Below, in pieces: positions 32,770 through 45,599 of a DNA stretch of 64,000 bases (positions are counted from its first letter, which is position 1; every line of letters starts with the position of its first letter). The stretch is from positions 1 through 64,000 of the forward strand of contig JAURVB010013328.1 in assembly GCA_033002965.1 (NCBI GenBank). The letters run 5' to 3'. A program made the translations under genes and the position numbers. This stretch comes from Piper betle (lineage: Eukaryota; Streptophyta; Magnoliopsida; Piperales; Piperaceae). A model generated the notes under the pieces. It saw only the letters and a program-made list of their open reading frames with translations, did no database searches and had not been told where the DNA came from.

Positions 32770-33925
32770 ATATTATCCTATGATGCTTATCACCAAAATA
32801 AGTTCTTACCTATGATAGCCATTATGCTTAAAGATAACTTTAAGGACTCAAAAGCGAGCATGATGATCGTTCTCAGCTACATGGATCTTGACCTTGAGTT
32901 AAGGACTAAGAAACCTACTTCTATGAAAGACAAAAGTTCCATTGAGAAAAAATGGAACATTGAGAAGTGGGAACGTTCAAATTGCATAAGTCTTATGATC
33001 ATGAAGTGTGAAATTCCAGAGACCTTTAGGGGTGGTGTGTTTGAAAAGGTTACTATTGCCTTTGAGCTTCTTAAAGAAATTGAAAAGCGTTTTGTAAAAA
33101 CGATAAGGTTGAAACAAGTACGCTTTTGTCAAATTTGATTTGAATGAAGTTTAAAGGCAAAACAAGTATAACAGGGTACATCTTAGAGAGATCAAATATT
33201 GCTTCAAAATTAAAAGCACTAAAGTTAGAGCTATTTGAGGATTTGCTTGTGCATTTAGTTTTAATTTCTCTTCTGGCACAATTTTGTCAATTCAAGGTAA
33301 GTTACAAATGATAAAGGGACATTTCTTATTGTGTCCAGAAGAAGAAAGGTTGAAGTAAGAACAAGCTCAAAGTGCTCACTTGGCTAGTACCAATCAGGAT
33401 AAAAATAAGAAAAGAAAGAGTGTTAAGGAAGCTGGTAATAGTTCTCACAAGCAACAGAAAAAGAAAGAAAATTAGGCATCTTTCTGTTTCTTTTGTGGTA
33501 AACCTGGACATGTGAAGAAGGAATGCACTATCACATTTGGCATGTAAAGAAATGTTCATTTCTTAATTTTGTTTGTTTTGAGGTTAATTTTGCTTCAGTG
33601 CCAATACACACTTAGTAGCTAGATTCGGGTGCTACTACTCACATAAGTGTGTCAATGCAGGGTTGCCTGAGTTGCCAAAAGCCAAATGATGCTAAAAGAT
33701 TCATCTATGTGGGTAATCGTATATCAGTTGTAGTTGAAGGAATAGGGACTTTTAGATTATTATTGAAGACATGATATTATTTGGATTTGAAAGAGACATA
33801 TGTAATACCGTCTTTTAGATGAAATTTGGTTTCTATTTCTATGTTGGGCAAATTTGCTACTTTTGTTAATTTAGAAATACTAAGTTTAGTCTCTTTCTAA
33901 ATTCAAATATTGTGGGCATGGGATC
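32770..33925 (+). pseudogene. Ty1/copia gag-protease fragment
   Basis: The 32812-33138 frame encodes a copia gag segment (SNCISLMIMKCEIPETFRGG, FELLKEIEKRFVK). Further on are CFFCGKPGHVKKEC, a CCHC zinc knuckle (about 33486-33527), the protease motif LDSGATTHIS (about 33618-33650), and the pre-integrase segment YVIPSFR*NLVSISMLGKF (about 33800-33850). Many stops and frameshifts interrupt it. RT and integrase are absent beyond 33925. This is the only copia-type coding sequence in the window. Confidence 0.8.
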
Positions 33926-33984
33926 TGTAACGACCCGCTCGAACCGAATATATTAAAAAAAAAAAAATTTCCACGGTCTTTGCA
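33926..33984 (-). mobile_element. 59-bp LTR-F remnant with both ends
   Basis: Begins TGTAACGACCCG and ends TTTCCACGGTCTTTGCA. These are the two ends of an F-type LTR (compare 61370-61398 and the reverse of 20681) joined across a poly-A run, with the middle ~3 kb gone. It is followed by antisense internal sequence, so it was a 3' LTR. Confidence 0.65.
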
Positions 33985-34190
33985 ATCTCGCTAACTTGGA
34001 AATATTTCATCCCCGAAATATCATAACAAGCAACTGAACAGTTATGATTAACTTTATTTTTTTTTGGGATTGGTTTATGCCACTACAATTATAAAACTCC
34101 TATGCCACAAATAGGCTAGGGTATTTCCTTACCATTTCTTGTTCAGTCTCCAATGTAGCTTCTTCTGACCACTGATTTTTCCATTAGCGA
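33985..34190 (-). pseudogene. Polypurine tract and Pol C-terminus scrap
   Basis: Antisense version of the A2 region 54430-54610: TTTCGGGGATGAAAT, then the end of the chromodomain (ATLETEQEM.RKYPSLFVA). It stops at about 34190, where sense LTR-E begins. Confidence 0.65.
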
Positions 34191-35192
34191 ATAGGTCGAT
34201 TCAACTGTTGGTTTGAGTCGCGTCAGTTTCATGAACTACGTGCTTAGTCGAGGCCAACCATGAGCTGTGAAGGATGAGTGTACCTGAGTATATGATGATA
34301 ACACATAAAAGATGATGAAAAATGAGTTATCAGAGTATATAATAGTATGCAATAATTTTTTTTTGTATTTGATCGTATAATTATTTTCAGGCTGAAGAAC
34401 ACATTATAACGTGTTATTGGGAAGTTTAGGTGGCTTCTTAATTATAGAGCATGTCATTGTGATGTTATTGTGTGTATTATATTTAATGGGATTTTCCCCT
34501 ATTCTTCTAATTTTTTTAGGATATATTACAAGTAAGCTATTATTTTTTAATCGAGTAAGCTAAGAGTTAGATTTTAATCATGAAATTACCACCGAACTCC
34601 TCCGAGAACTTTTCTCCCCAAAACCAGATTGCTGCCGATGCTGCCCCAATTCATGTTGCTGACGTCACTTTCTGGCAGTGCACCATCGCCGATACACACC
34701 ACCCATCCCCGCCATGCTACCACTGTGCCACCCTGAGCACCTCTAGATGCAGCCCGACCTCCACAATGCCAAATCATTGCACGACTGCACTACACTCCAC
34801 CATGCTAATTTGCCGCCTCCATGCCACGACACATCCCCCTTTGACCCCAAAACATTTCCCCCACACCCAGCGCAGCCTTCAAGGCCAACCGAGGGCCAAT
34901 TGGATGATTGTTCAACCCTGGTCGACATGTACCCATCGGGGCCGATCATCGCTGCCGCCACCATCTTCACCACCACCACCATTGGAAGAGTTCACCGAGT
35001 GGGTCCCAACCCATATCCCCGATTGCCTTGTCGGAAAAGTCACTGAAAAACTGTTGGAAAGCCACCAAAAAACCGCTAAAAAGCCACCGGAAAACAAGAA
35101 ACTATATAAAAACTGCCTAGAACAGCCACAAAATTGGATCCACTGGATCTTCCACCAAACTTATCCAATCGAACCCGATTGAACTTTAGACG
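34191..35192 (+). mobile_element. LTR-E fragment, plus orientation
   Basis: Matches the reverse of 25990-27125 ('gagttatca', 'gatgataac', a repeated CCG.AAAAC motif near 35040-35100). It is the host into which element F2 inserted at 35193. A 200-codon frame at 34580-35182 shares the in-frame CCGGAAAAC repeats of the other copies. It has no domain and is not called a gene. Confidence 0.65.
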
Positions 35193-35872
35193 TGTAAAGA
35201 CCATGAAAAGAAAAAGTATACGAACGCGGTTCGGGAAGGACCGAACGTGTTATATTTAATACCTGATTAATTATTATATTTTATTATTTACCCGGTTACC
35301 CGGTTAAATAAAAAATTGGTGTTTTCACATACCCTACCCAGCATTTCATTTTATTTTATGAAGGGCGTCCTCCACTATAGCCTTCATTTGCATTTTCTTC
35401 TCCTCTTCCTTACCGGCGTATCTTCTTCCTTGCTTAGGTATTGTACCTATCTCCCTGTAATTAATTTTCTTGCATGCATATTTTAATTTGATAATAAGCT
35501 TTATAATCGTGAAGATTAAAGTTTAAAATCAACAAGAAAGAAACTAAACACGTCTGTTGGCCGACGAGTCCCCATGTTTTGGTGAGATGGGCAAGCACAT
35601 TCAAAGTTTCGCCGGGAATTGGTGGCGATGGTCGTTCCGACATTGGAAGATGATCCTACTCTCTACGTTGATCAGCGTAGGGTCGATCTCACGTCTATGG
35701 ATGCCGGCCTGGGGGGTAAATGGCCAAAAATAGAGGACAGCGGCAAAAACATAGGCGAAGACAGTAGGTGAAGAAATCCAGCCATCCTGGGTGGCGACGG
35801 GTTTCAATCTGGCCGGCGAAGGTCGATAGGGAGTCGAGCATGTCGAGGCGACCTGTAACGACCAGGCCATTT
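35193..35872 (+). repeat. F2 5' LTR, segment 1
   Basis: LTR start (TGTAAAGACCATG), AT-rich stretch, a degenerate TATA region (TTTTATGAAGGGCG near 35355) and CT-rich sequence up to the D element. Compare the reverse of 60760-61398. It continues at 40281. Confidence 0.75.
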
Positions 35873-37880
35873 TTAATAATATTGTGGGCCTTGTTGGCCA
35901 GGTGTTACCAAAATAAAACTACTAAATGCCGAGTAATAAGTTATAAAATAATGGTTCCCACAGTCTTAGACCATTTCCCACAGCCACATTTATAACTCAA
36001 AACAAAATAAAAAGAAGTCCCATTTATTACCCATTCTCCTAACCTGACTATCCTATCATACTTTTCTTCTACCTTATTTGAGCTGAAATCAAACAATCTT
36101 GATTAGCCTACATACCCATGTCGGGATCAAGCTCGATGTAGTTCTATTGGCTAATGGGTTAGTCCACCGTGCCATTATAAAATATTGGGCAGATAGGTCA
36201 GTCCATCGTGCCACCTATTGGCCGATGGGTTCATTCCATCGTACCCCCTATTATGTTGTAGTTCTATTTACTGATGGGATAGTCCACTGTGCCACTATAA
36301 AATATTGGGCTGATGGGTCAGTCCATCATGCCGCCTATTGGCCGATGGGTTCATTCCATCGTACCCCTATTATGTTGTAGTTCAATTGGCTGATGGGTTA
36401 GTCCATCGTACCACTATAAAATATTGGGCAGATGGGTCAGTCCACTGTGCCCCCTATTGGCCGATAGGTTCATTCCATCGTACCCCCTATTATGTTGAAG
36501 TCCTATTGGCTGATGGGTAAGTCCACCGTGCCACTATGAAATATTGGGCCGATGGGTCAGTCCATCGTGCCCCCTATTGGCCGAAGGGTTCATTCCATCG
36601 TACCCCCTATTATGTTGTAGTTCAATTGGCTGATGGGTTAGTCCACCGTGCCACTATAAAATATTGGGCCGATGGGTCAGTCCATCGTGCCCCCTATTGG
36701 CCGATGGGTTCATTCCATCGTACCCCCTATTATGTTGTAGTTCTATTGGCTGATGGGTTAGTCCACCGTGCCACTATAAAATATTGGGCCGATGGGTCAG
36801 TCCATCGTGCCCCCTATTGCCCGTTTGGTTCATTCCATTGTACCCCCTATTATGTTGTGCCGATGGGTCCATTCCACCGTACCCCATATTGGCCGATGGG
36901 TCCATTGCACCGTACCACTGTATTAGGTTGAGCCGATGGGTCCATTCCACCGTACCACTATATTAGGTTGAGCCGATGGGTCCATTCCACCGTACCCCCT
37001 ATTGGCCGATGGGTCCATCCCACCGTACCACTGTATTAGGTTGAGCCGATGGGTCCATTCCACCGTACCACTGTATTAGGTTGAGCCGATGGATCTATTC
37101 CATCGTACCCCCTATTATGTTGGGCCGATGGGTCCATCCACCGTACCACTTATTAGGTTGAGCCGATGGATCCATTCCACCGTACCCCCTATTGGCCGAT
37201 ATTTATTTATGGACTGTCTGTTCCATTCTGACATGCCCATTATTAGATTTTGAACAGCGCGGCTAAAAGAAATAGGGTTTCTTAAAACTAGTCAAACGTG
37301 AATTTCATATCTGCCATCTAATTTACAACCATACAATATCTCAACACCCAAAGACCTATTGCAATTTATACCAAAAAGTTCCAGCAACTTAGCAAGGTAT
37401 TTCTAATGAATTTATGCGTTGCAACCATGCATGTAAGAGTTCTAATGGAAAAGAAACTAAGAAGAAGTATGAAATACTTACACCACAATGGAATGGCACT
37501 GGAGAGGAGGCAAGAAGGAGTGGACTGCCTTTTCTTCGTAACCCCCTCCTATATATATATATATATATATGCTTCAATGAGTTCCTCAATTAAATTCTCA
37601 CATCTATTCAAGTATAGGTATTCCCTAGGTTCAACGAGTCCCGTTATTAAATTCTCTTACGCCATCATCCGTTCATGAATCAGTATTCTCTAGGTTGGGT
37701 TCGTCTTCCCTAATGCCAGAGTTTGGCCTTACGTCTTCTCTAAGGTTAGGGTTTGACTTTACGTTAAACCGTGACCGGTCTACTTGATAACTAACCATAT
37801 CCATTCATCGAAAATAATATTTCATAATACTTAGGTTCAAGTCTTGAAATAAAAATTCACATATTTTCACGGTTCTTACA
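35873..37880 (-). repeat. Element D 3' LTR
   Basis: 2008 bp; on the plus strand it starts TGTAACGACCAGGCC and ends CGGTTCTTACA. It contains the D-type minisatellite (36145-37210) and an antisense TATA run (37551-37571). Confidence 0.88.
36145..37210 (-). repeat. D-type hairpin minisatellite in the D 3' LTR
   Basis: Reverse complement of the array at 22915-24095. It is ordered in higher-order units of about 120 bp (stems CCATCG/CGATGG and CCATCA/TGGTGG alternate). The higher-order period leaves frames of 60-131 codons open; these are artefacts. Confidence 0.82.
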
Positions 37881-38314
37881 AACTCCCCCACTTAGAAATA
37901 TTTCGTCCCCGAAATATTATAACATCAACAGGATGATCATGATTAACTATATCTTCGGAATGTCAGGTTGCTCTTGTTGTGGCTTCAGAGGCTAACGACA
38001 GTCCTTATGTATGTGTCCCGTCCTTCCACAATTGTAGCACCGACGGGGCTCACTGCATAACCCTGAATGCATCTTGTTGCAATTTTTACATAGTCGACAC
38101 AAAATCTCCTGAAACTTCCTTTTTTGGTTCCCATCGACATTCCGTTATGTTCAAATAAAATATTTTTTACTTCAATGATTACTTAGGTTTGCTAGTGAGT
38201 CCACTAATTCACTAATGACATACCCCATTGGAGAAAGATAAATATTGGACGCTTCAACAAGGTACTTGAGTCATAAGATGTGAGCTTTTGGGAAACCGTG
38301 CTCTGATACCACAT
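37881..38314 (-). pseudogene. Element D interior: gag zinc-knuckle remnant
   Basis: Minus strand, from right to left: primer site TGGTATCAGAGCAC (38299-38312), a short leader shared with A2, then codons for NVDGNQKRKFQEI, CKNCNKMHSGLC and the full knuckle CYNCGRTGHIHKDC, then a stop and the polypurine tract (37881-37900). Everything from protease to integrase is missing. It closely matches A2 49420-49560, which shows a common parent. Confidence 0.85.
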
Positions 38315-40280
38315 TGTAACGACCAGACCATTTTTAATAATATTGTGGGCCTTGTTGGCCAGGTGTTACCAAAATAAAACAACTAAATGACGAGTAATAA
38401 GTTATAAAATAATGGTTCCCACAGTCTTAGACCATTTCCCATAGCCACATTTATAACTCAAAACAAAATAAAAAGAAGTCCCATTTATTACCCATTCTCC
38501 TAACCTGACTATCCTATCATACTTTTATTCTACCTTATATGAGCTGAAATCAAACAATCTTGATTAGCCTACATACCCATGTCAGGATCAAGCTCGATGT
38601 AGTTCTATTGGCTGATGGGTTAGTCCACCGTGCCACTATAAAATATTGGGCCGATGGGTCAGTCCATCGTGCCCCCTATTGGCCGATGGGTTCATTCCAT
38701 CGTACCCCTTATTATATTGTAGTTCTATTGGCTAATGGGTTAGTCCACTGTGCCACTATAAAATATTGGGCCGATGGGTCAGTCCATCGTGCCCCTATTT
38801 CCCGATGGGTTCATTCCATCGTACCTGTTGTAGTTCAATTGGCTGATGGGTTATTCCACCGTACCACTATAAAATATTGGGCCGATGGGTCAGTCCATCG
38901 TGCCCCCTATTGGCCGATGGGTTCATTCCATCGTACCCCCTATTATGTTGTAGTTCTATTGGCTGATGGGTAAGTCCACCGTGCCACTATGAAATATTCG
39001 GCCGATGCGTCAGTCCATCGTGCCCCTTATTGGCCGAAGGGTTCATTCCATCGTACCCTCTATTATGTTGTAGTTCAATTGGCTGACGGGTTAGTCCACC
39101 GTGCCACTATAAAATATTGCGCCGATCGGTCAGTCCATTGTGCCTCCTATTGGCCGATGGGTCCATTCCATCGTACCCCTATTATGTTGTAGTTCTATTG
39201 GCTGATGGGTTAGTCCACTGTTACACTATAAAATATTGGGCCGATGGGTCAGTCCATCGTACCCCTTATTAGCCGATGTGTCCATTCCACCATACCACTT
39301 ATTATGTTGAGCCGATGGGTCCATTCCACCGTACCCCCTATTGGCCAATGGGTCCATTCCACCGTACCCCCCTATTGGCCGATGGGTCCATTCCACCATA
39401 CCACTATATTAGGTTCAGCCGAAGGGTCCATTCCATCGTACCCACTATTGGCTGATGGGTCCATTCCACCGTACCACTATATTAGGTTGAGCCGATGGGT
39501 CTATTCCATCGTACCCCGGATTATGTTGGACCAATCTGTCCATTCCACCGTACAACTTATTAGGTTGAGCCGATGGGTCCATTCCACTATACCCCCCTAT
39601 TGGCCGATATTTATTTATGGACTGTCTGTTCCATTCTGACATGTCCATTATTAAATTTTGAACAGTGCAGCTAAAAAAATAGGGTTTCTTGAAACTAGTC
39701 AAACGTGAATTTCATATCTGCCATCTAATTTGCAACCATACAATATCTCAACACCCAAAGACCTATTGCAATTTATACCAAAAAGTTCCAGCAACTTAGG
39801 AAGGTATTTCTAATGAATTTATGCGTTGCAACCATGTATGTAAGAGTTCTAATGGAAAAGAAACTAAGAAGTATGAAATACTTACACCACAATGGAAAGG
39901 CACTGGAGAGGAGGCAAGAAGGAGTGGACTACCTTTTCTCCCTAACCCCCTCCAATATATATATGTATGCTTCAACGAGTTCCTCAATTAAATTCTCACA
40001 TCTATTCATGTATAGGTATTCCCTAGGTTCAACGAGTCCCTTTATTAAATTCTCTTACCCCATCATCCATTCATGAATCAGTATTCTATAGGTTGGGTTC
40101 GTTTTCCCTAATGCCAGAATTTGGCCTTACGTCTTCTCTAAGGTTAGGGTTTGACTTTACGTTAAACCGTGATCGGTCTTCTTGATAACCAACCATATCC
40201 ATTCATCGAAAATAATATTTCATAATAATTAGGTTCATGTCTTGAAATAAAAATTCTCACATATTTTCACGGTTCTTACA
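38315..40280 (-). repeat. Element D 5' LTR
   Basis: 1966 bp with the same termini as 35873-37880. The minisatellite lies at 38603-39615 and the TATA run at about 39953-39967. The two LTRs differ mainly in repeat-unit number. Confidence 0.88.
38603..39615 (-). repeat. D-type hairpin minisatellite in the D 5' LTR
   Basis: Same monomers and order as 36145-37210, with several units gained or lost. The LTR pair therefore shows how fast the array changes length. Confidence 0.8.
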
Positions 40281-41416
40281 TGACCACCCAATTTAGGTAG
40301 TGACGCTCGCCGATGGCGGAATTGGCAATGCGGGCGCGCCGCTAGGCGAGGCAATGCAGGCGTTGCCAAGGCTGGAAGGCGGCTAAAGTTGGCTAGGGCG
40401 ACACCACAATGGCATGGAAGAGCTGGGCGGTGATAATTGAGGGCGGCCAGAGATGATCGGCGGTGGCGGCTGCTGTCAGGAACAGGGGACGGCGCCGGGG
40501 GATAAGAAGAAAATTACCTTGGGTGGCAAACTTGTAAATAATGCATGGCTCAACATAGCTCGAGTTAAATAATAATACCAACTCATAAATAACACCTCAC
40601 TAGATACGAAATCGAGTTAAAAATAATACGATCACGTAATAAATCTTTAAAAATAATTATTTTAATGGGTTACGGGTTAAAGTTACTGAACTAATTAATT
40701 ATTATACGAAATCGCCATAAGTAATAAAAAAATTACGGTCATGATAAAATGTCGATAATTAATCAGCACAACAAGCGATTAAATTAAATCGGACAGTTAT
40801 AAGTAATTAATAAAATAAAGATTTTACCATTACCATATTAAATTTAGTATTATTTTACTAATGAGGCAGTAATGTAGAAAATGGGTTATTAAACTATAGT
40901 CGGGTAGCAATCACTAGCGTCGAACCTAAATAGAATAATGAAAATAAATAAACATTGAAACTTTAGTGAGTCGAATAATTTAATAAATTGTATTAATAAT
41001 ATTTTTAAATAATACAAACTATTTTAAATAATTTAATCGAACAACTTAATTAATTAAATTGTGATAAATAATATTAGGGATTAAAAATTATAACCGTCAG
41101 TTAAATCATTAAGATCAGGGTTAAGTAATTATCACTGTAATTGAATATTAAATACTTGTTATTAGTAATAATTATTTTATCAACTGTCAGGTATTAATTA
41201 TGATTGAGATAATTAATTATCTCACTAGATATGTTGAGAATTTAATATTTAATATTTTTGAATTGTTACATGATCTGTTGTCAAAATTTTAAGAGTGATA
41301 TATATATATTAGACATTTAGTTGCATGCATTTCTACTCTAATCAAATTATACTTATGTATAAATTTATTTTCTCGTTTAGATTAGGATCATTGGTCGCAG
41401 CTACGAGTTCGAAATA
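40281..41416 (+). repeat. F2 5' LTR, segment 2
   Basis: Continues segment 1 (G-rich 40300-40500, then AT-rich 40550-41340, with the conserved 'attatacttatgtata' and 'gcatgcatttctact'). It stops inside 'gttcgaaata', where element A2 inserted. No coding sequence. Confidence 0.78.
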
Positions 41417-42479
41417 TGTGAAGACCCGGCAAAAAAAAATTAAAAAATAATATATATATATATATATGTATTAAAATAATAATAATAATAACGTTCGACG
41501 CAGGGCAATCGAACGTAGGAAAAAATTTTCGTTAGCTGGTTAGGTATGAATTACCCGGTTAATTGAGAAGTAATTTCTAACAAAACGATTCTACTTGAAT
41601 AGGTTAAGTCGACCACATTATTTATCCATTTAACCATTTAAGTGAATCATACCATGTACCCGTTTAAGAGGTTAAGTGAAATGGTTAAGTGAACCGTATT
41701 GATTACCCAATTACTTGATTAAAGGAATTGCGGTGAAAGGGTATTTCCACAAACCTAACCGTCATTTGATTCTTTGTAAAAGGAGAAGGGGAGGGCATCT
41801 TCTACATCTTTCTCCTCCTTGGACAGATGCTGGCTTTCCTCCTTCGCTCGGGTAATTCCTTTTCCTTTCTTTTTCTTTTGCTGCATGCATACACATGTTG
41901 CATAAATCATAAACATGTTAAACATAAGAATCAAATGAGAAATCAACATGGGAAGAAGAAAACCAGGAGGACGGTCCTGCTGTTTTAGCAGCAGCAACAA
42001 CACCATCCTCCATCCTTGTGAGTAGGGTTGACGTGCTGGAAGTAGGGAGTGTTCCCAGCGGTGCTGCTGGCCAGATGTAGTCGCCTTGGCTGGCTGAGTC
42101 AGACCGGCGGGGAGAGATGTAAATCAGGAAGTGTAGGGAGACCAGGTTGGTGTTGATTGGGTGGTGTTGCTGGCTAGACGTGGATCCGCCATGGAAAGGG
42201 TATACTGGTCGTCACTTGGGGTGGTGCTGGTCGTCACCTTGATGGGGCAGGACATGGTCGCCATGGCTGCCGGTCAGCCAGCATGAATGGTGAAATTAAG
42301 GTCCCCATGTAGGGTGTTGTCCGAGTTCCATGAGACAACAGCGGATAAAGGTTGGATCTTAGGTGTTCTTCCAATCAGATTAGTGTGGTAGATAGAAGAT
42401 GGGGTCTGAGATGGGTGGAAGGAAAAGAATACAGGCTGGTCGGGTGCTGTCTATGTGGCTGACTAGAATGGTCGCCATG

Positions 42480-44894
42480 TGTAATGACCCGCCATTTTTC
42501 ACAATATTGTGGGGCCAACTGGCTAGGTGTTACTCAAAATTAAAGTAATTATGTCAAACATTTTTTATAAATAATAACATATATAAAGATCCCACAGTCT
42601 TGGACCGTTTCCCAGCAGCCACACTTATTTCTCAATTAAATAAAAAAAGGAGTCCTCATATTTATTTTGCTCCATACTCTGGATGTCAATCACCTAATCT
42701 CGTATCTGCACACCTGCGGAGGCAATTCCGCGTTAGTGATTACAACACTAAGTAGTATAATAGATAAAACAAAACAAGTACATTCCACTATTTCCTTATG
42801 TTTATTTTAATATGCGGTGGAGCGATTCCGCTATACTCCAAAACAATGCGGAGGAGGTATCCGCTGTGATCCGCACACCCCGGCCGTAGCCTTTTTGTGG
42901 GGAGGCTACCACTACCGTCTCCAGTGCCAGTGCCTCGCACACCCCGGCCGTAGCCTTTTGTGGGGTAGCTATCACTGCACTCGGGTGATTGCTATGCCCC
43001 GTTTGTGGGGAAGCTCTCACTACCAATTCTAGTGCCAGTGCCTCGCACACCCCGGCCGTAGCCTTTTTATGGGGAGGCTATCACTGCACTCCAGTGCCAA
43101 TGCCTTGCACACCCCGGCCGTAGCCTTTTTGTGGGGCGGCTATCACTGCACTCAGGTGATTGCTATGCCCCGTTTGTGGGGAAGCTCTCACTGCCAACTC
43201 TAGTGCCAGTGCCTCACACACCCCGGCCGTAGCCTTTTTATGGGGCGGCTATCACTGCACTCCAGTGCCAGTGCCTCACACACCCCGGCCGTAGCCTTTT
43301 TATGGGGCGGCTATCACTGCACTCCAGTGCGATGGAGGAATCGCTGTGCCTCACTCACCCCGGCCGTAGCCTTTTTATGGGGTGGCTATCACTACTCCAA
43401 AACAATGTCGATGCATTACAAAATTCACGCACATAACACGACCCAGTGTCGGACTGAGTCAATTCATTGACCCCGGTTGCACTCGGTGCATGGTAGTCGA
43501 ATCTGGGCTCAGGCCGACCTAGGCTACCAACAAGGAAAATACGATGTTCTACCTATTATACGTACCTGATTTGTGATTACGTCTGACTGTGATCCGCTTA
43601 CCCTAATCTGAATGAGGGCATAAAATTATACATTAGTATAATTTTATTTTGCATGAGCCTACATGCAACTATATGACTGATGTACTATCGATTTTGAAGA
43701 TATAAAATATATCATGCTGGACTTCATTAATTATTTAATTTCCAGTAAGTTCAATGATAATTTATTATCAATGTGATATAATCTATTAAGTCCTTTTTTT
43801 CACATTTCCAATTAACTATCCCAAATAAAACCTTTATTTACTAGTTAATAACTTAATTATTAACCATACTCAATACTTAATTACTAGTATTAGTATGTTC
43901 TTTAACTGATTTGTATTATCCTAATTTAAGGATGTCATTAGTACAGTTATTTGTAACTTATCTTTAACTCGACCGTTTCGAGTCATCCCATATTTACAAA
44001 ACTGCCCTTCTTCTTCCCCGACGTCCTTCTCTTTCCCATACCTTCTTCTTCTTCGCACCCAAAACGAGCATGTCTTCTTTTCCTTCCACCCAATTTCAGA
44101 CCCCATCTTTTATCTACCCCACTGATCCGATTGGAAAACCCCAAAGATCCAATCTTTATCCGCTGCTATCTCATGAAACTCGGACTACACCCCACATGGG
44201 GACCTTAATTTCACCATTCATGGTGGCCGACCAGCAGCCATGGCGACCATGTCCTGCCCCATCAAGGTGACGACCAGAACCACCCCAAGTGACGATCAGT
44301 CTGCCCTTTCCATGGCGGATCCACGTCTGGCCAGCAACACCGCTGGGAGCACTCCCTACTTCCAGCACGTCAACCCAACTCACAAGGATGGAAGATGGTG
44401 TTGTTGCTGCTGCAAAAACAGCAGGACGTCCTCCTGGTTCTCTTCTTCCCTTGTTGATTTCTTATTTGATTCTTATGTTTATCATGTTTATGATTTATGC
44501 AACATGTATATGCATGCAACAAAAGAAAAAGAAAGGAAAAGAAATTACCCGAGCGAAGGTGGAAAACCAGCGTCTATCTAAGGAAGAAAAGATGTAGATG
44601 ACGCCCTCCCCTTCTCCTTTTATAAAGAATAAATGACGGCTAGGGTTTGTGGAAGCACCCTTTCACCATAATTCCTTTAACCGGGTAATTGGGTAATTAA
44701 CACGGTTCACTTAACCTTTTCACTCAACCTCTTAAATGGGCACATGGTATGGTTCACTTAAATGGTTAAATGGATAATTAATGTGTTCGACTCGACTGAT
44801 TCAACTAGAATCGTCCGATTAGAAATTACTTTTCAATTTAACCGGGTAATTCATACTTAACCAGCTAATGAATTTTTTTTTCCGGGTCTTTACA
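42480..44894 (-). mobile_element. Solo LTR-A, inverted, inside the A2 5' LTR
   Basis: 2415 bp, TGTAATGACC to GGGTCTTTACA, with CCATG on both sides (42475-42479 and 44895-44899). The uninterrupted site is visible in the A2 3' LTR near 55663. It is the best full-length LTR-A in the window: minisatellite 42870-43400, AT-rich middle 43600-43960, C-rich segment 43990-44450, and an antisense TATA (TTTATAAAG, 44618-44626). An LTR-A sitting in an LTR-A shows repeated activity of one family. Confidence 0.95.
42870..43400 (-). repeat. A-type minisatellite in solo LTR-A
   Basis: Nine or so units of about 60 bp (CACACCCCGGCCGTAGCC then TTTTTATGGGG(C/A)GGCTATCAC), with interspersed units carrying GCCCCGTTTGTGGGGAAGC. 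It is the reverse complement of the array at 28565-29325. Confidence 0.82.
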
Positions 44895-45599
44895 CCATGG
44901 GTCTGGTTGGGGTTGCTGTTTGGGTGGCCAGGATAGGGTCACGAAGGACTGGTTGAGGGTTGCCATGTGGTGGCCAATTTGGTGACGCCATAGCAGCAAA
45001 TGGAGGCCGCCACATTACTGGTTGGTCGCCATGCATGGTGAAAATACCGGCTTTTGCTGGTTGATTACAATAAAGCTGGGAGCTTTGGGGTCGTTAAATG
45101 AATTGTTAAAGTGGGATGGCAACCAGGTCAATATAGGAGAACTCGATGCGGTTGAGTTAGAATATAAGGTAAATACAAAAGACTAAAGTATGGGATATGT
45201 TAATAATTGAATTATCAATTAGATAATGGGGATTTGGATGGGGATAATTAATAATTAATTATCATTAGAATTGCTGAAAATTTAATAAGAAATAAAGACT
45301 AACATGAACTAATTACATCATTTAAAATTGATAGTATATTAGTCATGTAGTTGCATGTAGGTTCATGCAAAATAAAATTATACTAATGTATAATTTTATG
45401 CCCTTATTCAGATTAGGGTTAACGGATCATAGTCAGACGAAATCACAAGTCAGGTACGTATAATAGGTAGAACATCGTATTTTCCTTGTTGGTAGCCTAG
45501 GTCGGCCTGAGCCCAGATTCGACCACCATGCACCGAGTGCAACTGGGGTCAAAGAATTGACTCAGTCCGACACGGGGTCGTATTATGTGCGTAAATTGT

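Larger units (their letters stand above)
35873..40280 (-). mobile_element. Element D: LTR-LTR pair around a 434-bp interior
   Basis: Complete non-autonomous element of 4408 bp. Both LTRs (38315-40280 as 5', 35873-37880 as 3') read TGTAAGAACC to GGTCGTTACA on the minus strand. Flanks are CGACC (35868-35872) and TGACC (40281-40285), a target duplication with one mismatch. The interior holds only a primer site, a gag zinc-knuckle remnant and a polypurine tract. Such an element could move only with proteins from a relative. Confidence 0.9.

Noticed and set aside
36099..39639. Long frames of 60-137 codons encoding repeats such as 'YWADGSVHRAPYWP' on the plus strand, with mirror frames at 22930-23478
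   Set aside because: They follow the minisatellite period, run antisense to the LTR, exist on both strands, and break where unit length changes. No start context or domain.
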